From NCBI RefSeq assembly GCF_009733535.1, contig NZ_SMMI01000008.1:1-64000 (forward strand): a stretch of 64,000 nt of DNA, in the 5' to 3' direction. This document shows positions 17,422 through 23,884 of the stretch, piece by piece. The translations under genes were made by a program, and so were the position numbers. The notes under the pieces are model-generated. The model did not search any database. It saw only the letters and a list, made by a program, of their open reading frames with translations, and was not told the origin of the DNA. The DNA comes from Sphingobacterium endophyticum. GTDB lineage: Bacteria; Bacteroidota; Bacteroidia; Sphingobacteriales; Sphingobacteriaceae. Position 1 is the stretch's first letter. Each line of letters starts with the position of its first letter.

Positions 17422-17877
17422 TTATTCCAATCCAGTATCCTCCATAATTTTTTTTAATTTCTTGTTATTCATTGTCCTTACCCCCTTTGAGGTCTGACCT
17501 GATTTAGTATTTATTTTCTTATCTTTTGATTTTCTTCGAAAATACAAATTGTTCATAATAATACTTCCTGCCATTGCCGTTTCATAGTTTACATTTAATG
17601 TTGGAAGTCCTTCACCATGATCCGCTGAAAAATTTGAAACGCTATATTTTAAGACACTATGTACAGGGCGATTATCATCGTCTATAACTACAATTAAACT
17701 TGCATTAGAATAATCAGATACTATATATCCATCGTCATTAAGTATGGCGGTAATGGCATCAGCATTCTCGGAGATATCCTCGATTATAATATTTCCTCCA
17801 GCTAATGATAAACCATGGCAATTACAGTCAGTCCCTACGCTAGAGGGATCCACTTTTCCTAACCATTCATCTCTCAT
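17422..17877 (-). CDS. Orphan toxin-tip domain with possible papain-like Cys/His pair
   Basis: 151 residues. A stop codon immediately precedes the ATG, and there is no signal peptide or delivery domain, so this looks like a toxin tip cut from a larger protein. The motif DCNCHGLSLAGG (C20, H21) and later NRPVHSVLKYS (H73) resemble the Cys...His layout of papain-like peptidase domains found at the ends of polymorphic toxins; the assignment is an inference. The lysine-rich tail (SKDKKINTKSGQTSKGVRTM) is shared with decayed tails at 15922-16100 and elsewhere. Its 5' end lies about 50 bp from the start of a second toxin tip on the opposite strand. Confidence 0.5.
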   Translation of the reverse strand: MRDEWLGKVDPSSVGTDCNCHGLSLAGGNIIIEDISENADAITAILNDDGYIVSDYSNASLIVVIDDDNRPVHSVLKYSVSNFSADHGEGLPTLNVNYETAMAGSIIMNNLYFRRKSKDKKINTKSGQTSKGVRTMNNKKLKKIMEDTGLE

Positions 17878-17930
17878 TCACGCCCATAGGTACTGTCTTT
17901 GATATCAAAGCAGCTATATCTGGAGAAGAT

Positions 17931-18284
17931 ATGAGTGGACAACAACTTTCGCCAATATGGCGATTTGCTGGCTTATTACCTTTTATGACCGAAGCAAAGA
18001 AAGTTCAAAAATTACATCATATATTTAACAGCAAGAATGGGCATGCGTTGGAAAGTTTGGTTGAGACGTTTGGTAGCCAAGAAAAAGCATTTGAGGCAGT
18101 CGAAGCAGCTGCTAATAAAGCATTGAAAGAAGGTAAATTAGATGTCTTTTCTAATGGGATTCTTCCAAGCGGCAATAGTGGTAATATAATTAAGGTAGGC
18201 GGAATGGATGTTAGGTTAATTAGAGGGCGAGTAATAAATGGAAATCAAATAGAAATATCATCTTTTAGTAGAAAAGGATTATAA
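17931..18284 (+). CDS. Orphan polymorphic-toxin C-terminal domain, 5' truncated
   Basis: 117 residues from ATG 17931. The same frame is open upstream to 17844 and reads PIGTVFDIKAAISGEDMSGQ before continuing to RFAGLLP, the pre-toxin segment commonly found just before toxin tips in Rhs- or CDI-type proteins, so the gene is a fragment of a larger one broken near 17880. The tip has the block KLHHIFNSKNGHALESLVE and ends VRLIRGRVINGNQIEISSFS, like small contact-dependent RNase tips, but I cannot name the subfamily. It overlaps the next gene by one base (TAATG), the usual toxin-immunity coupling. Confidence 0.65.
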   Translation: MSGQQLSPIWRFAGLLPFMTEAKKVQKLHHIFNSKNGHALESLVETFGSQEKAFEAVEAAANKALKEGKLDVFSNGILPSGNSGNIIKVGGMDVRLIRGRVINGNQIEISSFSRKGL

Positions 18285-18634
18285 TGGATCAGTTAAATGT
18301 TTTTGAATTAGCACTTCTTTTTGCATTGGCGGAGAATTGCCCAAGTTTGTATACTCATATAGATAAATTGCGTGTTGTTGAAAGAGAATGCACTGGTGTT
18401 GGACAGTATATTTTTTTGAAATATAATAATGAGAATGATCTTTTGTTGTTTTCTGAAAATATTTTGTCTAATGATAAGTTGATTGAAATAGAGGGACTTG
18501 AGGTCGGTTTAGGTTTTGTTGGGAATGCCAATGATGGTAAATTAATTAATATTGAGATTTTTGTGTACGGATCCGATGATTGGAATTGTGATTATACAGG
18601 TTTCCGTCTTAGGGATTTAAGGCTTTCTCAGTGA
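18284..18634 (+). CDS. Probable cognate immunity protein
   Basis: 116 residues, acidic, with no signal peptide or membrane segment and no family I recognise. Its start overlaps the stop of the preceding toxin tip, so its proposed role is to neutralise that toxin in the cytoplasm. Only position supports the role. A perfect 8 bp hairpin (18663-18686) follows 28 bp after the stop. Confidence 0.6.
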   Translation: MDQLNVFELALLFALAENCPSLYTHIDKLRVVERECTGVGQYIFLKYNNENDLLLFSENILSNDKLIEIEGLEVGLGFVGNANDGKLINIEIFVYGSDDWNCDYTGFRLRDLRLSQ

Positions 18635-18662
18635 AAATTCAGCAGTTTAGCTTATATTTAAA

Positions 18663-18686
18663 GCCCAATCTTTCACCGGATTGGGC
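18663..18686 (+). terminator. Hairpin after the immunity gene
   Basis: GCCCAATC pairs with GATTGGGC across an 8-base loop. No T run follows, so it is weak as an intrinsic terminator. A diverged version of the same sequence occurs near 21128-21152 before the second XRE remnant. Confidence 0.4.
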
Positions 18687-18689
18687 CAT

Positions 18690-18790
18690 ATTGTTTATTG
18701 CGCTTATGCTTTCCTCGCCTTGTAATCCCTTATAAGCGCATCAAGGAGAAGAAAAATCTGTTTCTGATCGTCTTTCGGGCATCACGGATA
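18690..18790 (-). pseudogene. Remnant of an XRE-type regulator C-terminus, copy 1
   Basis: Minus-strand translation gives DDQKQIFLLLDALIRDYKAR, close to the conserved tail of Bacteroidota XRE regulators (PEEDR..VF..ID..IRD.K). An extra A in GAAAGAC puts the preceding MP out of frame. The DNA parallels the better preserved copy at 21161-21290. No helix-turn-helix part is left. Confidence 0.5.
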
Positions 18791-18795
18791 TATAA

Positions 18796-18967
18796 TTTAT
18801 TTTCTTATCTCTTGAATTCCTTTTTATAATGCAATTTGTATAAATTAATGTTAAAATGAAAAATAGGATATTAACCATGTTTATGCTACTTCTGATAAGT
18901 AGTTGTGTTTGCACAAAAGGCTGAATTTGTAAAAGGGAAAAACTATAAAGGTTTTATCTTTCCAAAA
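18796..18967. repeat. Duplicated 172 bp segment, copy 1
   Basis: The segment runs from a scrap of toxin tail (ATTTATTTTCTTAT) into the first codons of a secreted-protein gene (to TTTTATCTTTCCAAAA). It is nearly identical to 20361-20532, with a few substitutions. Confidence 0.85.
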
Positions 18968-19126
18968 GAGCATCCTATTAGGGGCTTCCCTCCAGAAAGT
19001 GGCCGATATGCGCCAAGTGCAGAAGATATTGTGAGAGCGGAAAAAATCTTAAAAGATAGCATAAGTACAGACTACGTAACAGGTAATCAGCAACAATATA
19101 AAACACAGCTCATTAACAACAAATAA
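18856..19126 (+). pseudogene. Small secreted protein gene, frame broken after the signal peptide
   Basis: ATG 18856 opens a typical signal peptide (MKNRILTMFMLLLISSC) that stops at TGA after 22 codons. The next frame carries the rest: AQKAEFVKGKNYKGFIFPKE through GFPPESGRYAPSAEDIVRAE, 70 more residues, open from GTG 18905 to TAA 19126. A one-base change near 18905-18910 separates the two. The duplicate at 20421-20532 carries the same break, so it predates the duplication. I do not recognise the family. The DUF4279 gene follows by two bases. Confidence 0.5.
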
Positions 19127-19128
19127 AT

Positions 19129-19536
19129 ATGGTAGAGAAGAATCAGATATTACTAAGTCTTTGTATTTTTGGATTTGATGATGTTTCACATCAGGAGATT
19201 TCTAATCTTCTTGGAATACAGCCTTCAAAAGTCCATACAAAAGGTTTGAAAATAAACCCAAAAGTCGATCGGCTGGCAAAAAAAAATGGATGGTTTTTAG
19301 ATGCATTTCAAAGTGATAAAGAAGACTTTGAAACTCAAATAAATTTTATTCTAGATGTAATTGAAAAGCAATTAGAGAATTTTGAATTTATTTGTAAGAG
19401 ATATTATTGTGAATTTTCGTGTGCTATTTTCATAAATAACCCAGAGGAAAGTGTTCCATGGGTTCATCTCGGACCAAGGTTTAATCGAGTTAATGCAAAT
19501 TTAGGAATTGAATTTGACTTTGATATTTATTGTTAG
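19129..19536 (+). CDS. DUF4279 family protein, likely immunity protein
   Basis: 135 residues. It matches my recollection of DUF4279: a first strand LCIFGFDD, then a LLGIQPSKVHTKG motif, a helical middle and a final LGIEFDFDIYC. The family is often found beside polymorphic toxins and is thought to be immunity-related; no biochemical role is established to my knowledge. It follows the broken secreted-protein gene by two bases. A decayed copy lies at 16484-16640, which shows the gene was duplicated. Confidence 0.65.
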   Translation: MVEKNQILLSLCIFGFDDVSHQEISNLLGIQPSKVHTKGLKINPKVDRLAKKNGWFLDAFQSDKEDFETQINFILDVIEKQLENFEFICKRYYCEFSCAIFINNPEESVPWVHLGPRFNRVNANLGIEFDFDIYC

Positions 19537-19545
19537 TTGTAGAAT

Positions 19546-19592
19546 AAATCAACATCTTGCCGAAGCAATTCATTTCAGAAGCTTAGACCGAG
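19546..19592. repeat. Internal copy of the comM 3' end
   Basis: These 47 bp match comM 15572-15618 at all but two positions (AAATCAACATCTTGCCGAAG through GACCGAG). They lie directly after the DUF4279 gene. The sequence diverges seven bases before the final comM codons. The following stretch to 19754 shows no gene. Confidence 0.85.
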
Positions 19593-19754
19593 CCGCCAGT
19601 TAAAAATAGCATTGGTCTTGCCGAAGGAATGCTAGAACTTTTAATTTTTATTTTAATTCAGAAAAAATTGACCTTCTACAATCCGCAGCCCAAAATAACA
19701 ATGATATAATAAAAAGGGTAACTATGAGAACAATAACAATGGTAAGATGATTTG

Positions 19755-20101
19755 CTTACTCCAAAGATTTTGTGCTTTAGTTTTACTTAGTAGACAACTG
19801 GATTTAAATTAAGTCATATTTAATTATGGCTTCTTCTCTTAACAAATATTTTAAAGTCGGAGCACCTCCACCTTGCAATTCACTATTAGAATAAAAAAGT
19901 TCCCAATATCTCCCATCTTTTGGGTCTATAAATAATCTATTCCAACCACTAGAATCAACTTTTACTTCTATTAAATAATTTTTTATAAGAGAAAATATTC
20001 GATTACTCACATCATTGTACTCAATTGAATTTAAGTGATTAGTTATCTCTCCTTTTAATAAAATTTCTTCCTTTTCTAACTTTGTCATCTTGAGTCAACT
20101 G
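19755..20101. repeat. Duplicated Imm27 segment, copy 2
   Basis: Near-identical partner of 16106-16453; see that entry for the limits and differences. Confidence 0.85.
19804..20088 (-). CDS. Imm27-like immunity protein, copy 2
   Basis: 94 residues, about 96 percent identical to the first copy (differences near 18, 25, 88 and 92). The family signature DPKDGRYWELFYSNSELQGG is intact, and the frame is unbroken, unlike most neighbours, which suggests recent duplication or selection to keep the protein. Its start overlaps the stop of the truncated secreted gene upstream. Confidence 0.7.
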   Translation of the reverse strand: MTKLEKEEILLKGEITNHLNSIEYNDVSNRIFSLIKNYLIEVKVDSSGWNRLFIDPKDGRYWELFYSNSELQGGGAPTLKYLLREEAIIKYDLI

Positions 20102-20297
20102 TATTAATTTTTTTGTTTTTTTCTTCCTGTGGGTTTTCAAAGTGATAAAAAAGGTTTATGGTTATCGTATCATTATCCCTAATAAAAAAAACGTGTATGT
20201 TAGCTTTCCCATCTTCTCTAATAATTTTTTTTACTGATGGCTGAGCATTGCATAGGCAACAAATAAGTAAAAGACAGCCGGTTAAATATGTTTTCAT
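20085..20297 (-). pseudogene. Truncated copy C of the secreted immunity-like gene
   Basis: 70 residues: the signal peptide and first mature residues match the 16758-17381 gene (to IRDNDTITINL), then the frame enters unrelated sequence (FYHFENPQEEKNKK) and stops at the Imm27 start. The junction lies at 20131-20149, where a scrap of the DUF4279 fragment is fused in. Confidence 0.6.
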
Positions 20298-20405
20298 CTT
20301 ATCGGGAATAATAAATTGAATCTATTAATTCCTGGGGTTGAGTTAAATACTGATTTAGTATTTATTTTCTTATCCCTTGAATTCCTTTTTATAATGCAAT
20401 TTGTA
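20294..20405 (-). pseudogene. Tail fragment C of the toxin gene
   Basis: The minus-strand frame gives KRNSRDKKINTKS then PGINRFNLLFPIR, with the middle part found in tails A and B deleted. It ends in an ATGA overlap with the start of truncated copy C, again the coupling of a toxin and its immunity gene. Confidence 0.5.
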
Positions 20406-20420
20406 TAAATTAATGTTAAA

Positions 20421-20532
20421 ATGAAAAATAGGATATTAACCATGATTATGCTACTTCTGATAAGTAGTTGTGTTTGCACAAAAGGCTGAATTTGTGAAAG
20501 GGAAAAACTATAAAGGTTTTATCTTTCCAAAA
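20421..20532 (+). pseudogene. Second, truncated copy of the small secreted protein gene
   Basis: The first 112 bp of the 18856 gene are repeated here with the same frame break (SSCVCTKG then TGA) and a substitution (TTT to ATT) in the signal peptide. Homology ends at TTTCCAAAA, and the next gene starts 40 bp later. Confidence 0.55.
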
Positions 20533-20573
20533 CAGGAAGTTTCACCTTTCACATACTAAAAAAAGTGTTGAAT

Positions 20574-21099
20574 ATGAATATGATTAAAACATTTCTGTTA
20601 GTTATATTGGTTATGTTGTTTTCTACTAATACTACATTCGGACAGACCAGTTGTATCTCTGAAATCTCTTCAAAAATCACGAAGATACAACTGAAGAAAA
20701 AGCTAATTGAAAGAAGAAATGGCAAAGCTTTTTATGAGGATATTCGCAACAAGTTAATTGCTCAGGATAGCTTGAATTTTATCGGCGTATGCGATACCGT
20801 TTTTTTTTCTTGAAACATACGATTTAGAAACTGGTATTTCGTACGGTAGGATTTGGAATAGTAGAAAGGCTATTTCATATGAGTACTTTAAGGATGGTTT
20901 TACCTTTAGGATCATATCTTTTTTTGATGCTGAGACATTAAAATTGGTGAATACTTGGGATGTCAATAGCTTACGCAAATACGAGTCTGAAAATTCTACA
21001 ATGACATCTCCACTTACAATTTTCGCCTCAAGAGCTATATTGAATAGAGGGAAGATAGAAGTAGACTGTTTAAAATTTGATGAGTTCTATATACGTTGA
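20574..21099 (+). pseudogene. Secreted protein gene, frameshifted at a T run
   Basis: ATG 20574 opens a signal peptide (MNMIKTFLLVILVMLFST) and about 80 codons ending CDTVFFS at TGA 20811. The T run 20800-20808 has nine bases; with eight the frame continues for 95 more residues (FLETYDLETGISYGRIWNSR and on to CLKFDEFYIR) to TGA 21097-21099. The joined protein would be about 174 residues. I do not recognise it; position suggests an immunity or effector-associated protein. Confidence 0.6.
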
Positions 21100-21160
21100 T
21101 GTTATTATAAATGAATCTAAATACTACCGGGCCTAATCTTTATCGTATTGGGATTCGTTG

Positions 21161-21290
21161 TCATTGCGCATATATTTTCTTCGCCTTATAATCCTTTATA
21201 AGCCCATCAAGAACCAGGAACACCTGTCCTTTGTCATCTTCGGGCATCACGGGTATCTCCCTGATCCTACCCAACCATTTTTATTCTTTC
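21161..21290 (-). pseudogene. Remnant of an XRE-type regulator C-terminus, copy 2
   Basis: Minus-strand translation gives GRIREIPVMPEDDKGQVFLV then LDGLIKDYKAKKIYAQ and stop. This matches the tail conserved in Bacteroidota XRE regulators, which lies after the DNA-binding domain. No DNA-binding part is left; the homology starts abruptly near 21290, just before the next gene's stop. Confidence 0.5.
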
Positions 21291-21307
21291 CTTGACACTG
21301 GTGATTT

Positions 21308-21838
21308 TTAATATTCACTTACATTTTCCGACTCTAATACCAATGGATGGTATTCATCTCTAATTTCAGAATTTGTCTTAAGATCCCTATACCCAAAACA
21401 CCATACAAAAGGACTATATAATCTGCTTTTCAATTCGCGATAATTCAACTTTTCAATTTTTACTGTTACATTTTCATCCCACTCATCAGCAAATGCAATT
21501 ATTATTTTCTGAAGGCTGCTACTGCTTAAAGAATCAAAAAAATTAAACAATTTTGGTTGATCACAAATTTTCTTATCCCATTCAGTGGATATATAATAAT
21601 CAGAAATTTCATTTATAAGTGGACCCGAATAGAAAGTATCCCCTTTTTCTAAGCTGTCCTCAATAAGAATTCCTGCTTGATACAGGTTGTAATATTTTTT
21701 TAACTCAACAACTCCTTTTTCCGCCTCAATCCTATACTCTTCATAGTTCCACTCTATTTTCAGACCATTAATGTTAGCAACTTCTTCAATTAAGCAAATA
21801 TCATCTTTGCTGTATACTCCTAAAATTATTACATCCAT
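21308..21838 (-). CDS. Acidic protein of unknown function, possible immunity protein
   Basis: 176 residues, intact and acidic, with no signal peptide or membrane segment. I recognise no family. Small acidic soluble proteins beside toxin tips are often immunity proteins, which is the only ground for the suggestion. The piece YYNLYQ is encoded by an 18 bp stretch that also occurs at 15653-15670. Between its start and 22045 there is a short broken frame (ATG 21936, 21 codons) but no supportable gene. Confidence 0.5.
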   Translation of the reverse strand: MDVIILGVYSKDDICLIEEVANINGLKIEWNYEEYRIEAEKGVVELKKYYNLYQAGILIEDSLEKGDTFYSGPLINEISDYYISTEWDKKICDQPKLFNFFDSLSSSSLQKIIIAFADEWDENVTVKIEKLNYRELKSRLYSPFVWCFGYRDLKTNSEIRDEYHPLVLESENVSEY

Positions 21839-22045
21839 TATCGTTTCCCTTTTGGTATAATAGAATACCCTCGTAAATATAAGATTTCCAGCCCTCTTTT
21901 ATATTGTTCATATATAGACCTTGAATCAATCTCGGATGAATATTACTAAAGGTGACGAATTTGTAAAAACAGAGTTGTTGGAAAAAATTTATAATGACTG
22001 AAGAGAATAAAGGTATCGAATTCTAACGATTGAATTACTATTCGC

Positions 22046-22060
22046 TTGGTCGGGATAAAA
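22046..22060. repeat. Right 15 bp direct repeat of the island
   Basis: An exact copy of the comM-end sequence 15623-15637. It ends one base before the AHSA1 gene stop, so the ancestral order was probably comM running straight into a converging AHSA1 gene. Confidence 0.65.
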
Positions 22061-22061
22061 C

Positions 22062-22478
22062 CTACCTCCCTTCCTCTACAAAACTTTTAAACTTATTTAA
22101 TACAGATTGACAGAATTCCAGCTGAAGTTCCAAATCAGTTGTCTCCTCGGGCTCGAATCGTTCAGTAATAACAACATGATTACCATTATTTTCAAAGGTT
22201 ACTTCGGTTTTTCGTCCATCATCTTGTAAAATCAAGATCCTTGAAAGTGGATCTACATGAAGATAAATTCCTTTATAATCGAAACCTTCGGAACCATCCA
22301 GTTTCTCCATTCGAAAATGAAACTCTCCGTCGGTTTTTATATTATTTAAAACATAGGGACAATGCCAATCGGAAAAGGGAACATTCCATATTTTGATACA
22401 CTCTGAATCAGTCCAGGCATTCCAGACACTCGCCAGATCAGCATCAATTTGTACAGAGGCTTCAAGTGGATTTTTCAT
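22062..22478 (-). CDS. SRPBCC/AHSA1 domain protein
   Basis: 138 residues with the START-like fold pattern of Hsp90 ATPase activator homologues: VQIDADLASVWNAWTD at the start, IKIWNVPFSDWHCP, GEFHFRM, and the closing long helix LELQLEFCQSVLNKFKSFVE. These cytoplasmic proteins have a hydrophobic ligand cavity; the ligand is unknown. It marks the right border of the island and is probably core sequence. Confidence 0.85.
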   Translation of the reverse strand: MKNPLEASVQIDADLASVWNAWTDSECIKIWNVPFSDWHCPYVLNNIKTDGEFHFRMEKLDGSEGFDYKGIYLHVDPLSRILILQDDGRKTEVTFENNGNHVVITERFEPEETTDLELQLEFCQSVLNKFKSFVEEGR

Positions 22479-22556
22479 AAGATTGAAATTTAAAAATAAA
22501 ACTAACTCCGTTTATTTTTAAAACACTTGACATAAGACAAGAAATATGGATAATCC

Positions 22557-23186
22557 CTAAAACTGAGCTATAAAATGCTTAATTACCCCCGGGTACATAA
22601 GGATGGTAAATATTAACCCCGTCAATGCACCAAACAAATGGGCATCATGGTTAATTCCATCCCGAGCGTTCTTAGATGCCCAAACACAGTAAGCCAGATA
22701 AACAAAAGCAAAAATATAGGCTGGCATTGGGATAATCATAAAGATTCCCAACATCATTTTGGGATTGAAGAGGATATAGCTGAAAAGCACCGCACTGATG
22801 GCACCCGATGCTCCCAAACTATGATAATTATAATTATTCTTCTGTTGAATAATTGTTGGGATATCACTCAAAATAAGAGATATAATATAAAGTAACGCAA
22901 ACAATAAATGACCTAGAGATCCATATATTTGAACAAAAATTTGTTCTAGACCAAACCCAAAATAATAGAAGGTGATCATATTAAAGATCAGATGCATCCA
23001 ATCTTTATGGATCAAACCACTGCTGAGCATCAGATACCATTTACTTTTATCTCTGTAAACAGTATACGGGTGCAACATCAACTTCCCATACAATTGGGGA
23101 TTTGAAAAGACATAAATACTTAAACCTATGGTCAGTGCAAAAATAAGGCTTGCAACGGGAGTAGCGGAAAGATAATATTGAATCAT
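22557..23186 (-). CDS. Rhomboid family intramembrane serine protease
   Basis: 209 residues and six predicted transmembrane segments. The catalytic dyad is visible as S127 in GASGAIS and H183 in HDAHLFGALTG; the first-loop motif is HKDWMHLIFNM with N69. Rhomboids cleave transmembrane helices of substrate proteins in the membrane. Its ATG overlaps the stop of the LUD gene by one base, so they are co-transcribed. Confidence 0.9.
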   Translation of the reverse strand: MIQYYLSATPVASLIFALTIGLSIYVFSNPQLYGKLMLHPYTVYRDKSKWYLMLSSGLIHKDWMHLIFNMITFYYFGFGLEQIFVQIYGSLGHLLFALLYIISLILSDIPTIIQQKNNYNYHSLGASGAISAVLFSYILFNPKMMLGIFMIIPMPAYIFAFVYLAYCVWASKNARDGINHDAHLFGALTGLIFTILMYPGVIKHFIAQF

Positions 23187-23833
23187 TAAAAACGGTCTTC
23201 TAATAGGAATAAATAAAGTTCTTTAGGTCCATGCGCACCTAATACCAATCGTTTTTCGATATCAGCGGTTCTGCTTGGTCCGGTAATGGTCGTAATCATG
23301 GTAGGCAGCTCTTCGCCATAACGTTCCTTGATTTGAGCCATGGCATGCTTTACATCCATAACCAATTGCGAAGCTCTGGCAATAACGATATGAACGGGAG
23401 GATAGACACTTAGCCTTCGTCCAGACTCTGAAGCATTAGAGATCATAATGGAACCATTTCTGGCAATCAACGCTTCACAACCTGTTATACTGGCTTCGAT
23501 CTCTTCCAAGGCTTGCTGGGATTTGCGATATGGAAACCCATACTGATCCATCATCTGCTGGATTGGCTTCTCCCAAATATAAATTTTACTAATATTGATT
23601 TTTTCTATCAGGATAATCAGGTTTTCAATCAGATTGATCTCACCATCGCAATAAATGAATTTACCTGACATTTGAGTAAACTCTCTAGCAAATGTCACAT
23701 CCAATGATTCTTCCTCATCACGGTAAAGAGGACTTTCTTCAAACATAGGATGTGGATTATCCCGTTTCTGAAGCAAGGCCTGCCGAATTTTCTTCAGCAT
23801 CTTCTCTTTAGCTGTTGTATTCCTGATATTCAT
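23186..23833 (-). CDS. LUD domain protein (LutC/YkgG-like)
   Basis: 215 residues. An N-terminal helix (ARE/KEKMLKKIRQALLQK type) precedes the LUD domain, recognised by ITGCEALIARNGSIMI, the VYPPVHIVIARASQLV strand and the closing ITGPSRTADIEKRLVLGAHG. Relatives take part in lactate utilisation with LutA and LutB, neither of which is here. The start lies eight bases after a strong terminator stem (23842-23871), so its promoter is not obvious. Confidence 0.82.
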   Translation of the reverse strand: MNIRNTTAKEKMLKKIRQALLQKRDNPHPMFEESPLYRDEEESLDVTFAREFTQMSGKFIYCDGEINLIENLIILIEKINISKIYIWEKPIQQMMDQYGFPYRKSQQALEEIEASITGCEALIARNGSIMISNASESGRRLSVYPPVHIVIARASQLVMDVKHAMAQIKERYGEELPTMITTITGPSRTADIEKRLVLGAHGPKELYLFLLEDRF

Positions 23834-23841
23834 ATCATAAA

Positions 23842-23871
23842 AACAGACAGGACCGCTTAGTCCTGTCTGTT
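23842..23871 (-). terminator. Terminator after ftsH
   Basis: A perfect 12 bp stem (AACAGACAGGAC with GTCCTGTCTGTT, 6-base loop) followed on the minus strand by five T. It ends the rsfS-ftsH transcript but lies immediately before the LUD start. Confidence 0.85.
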
Positions 23872-23884
23872 ATATTTTTTTAAA

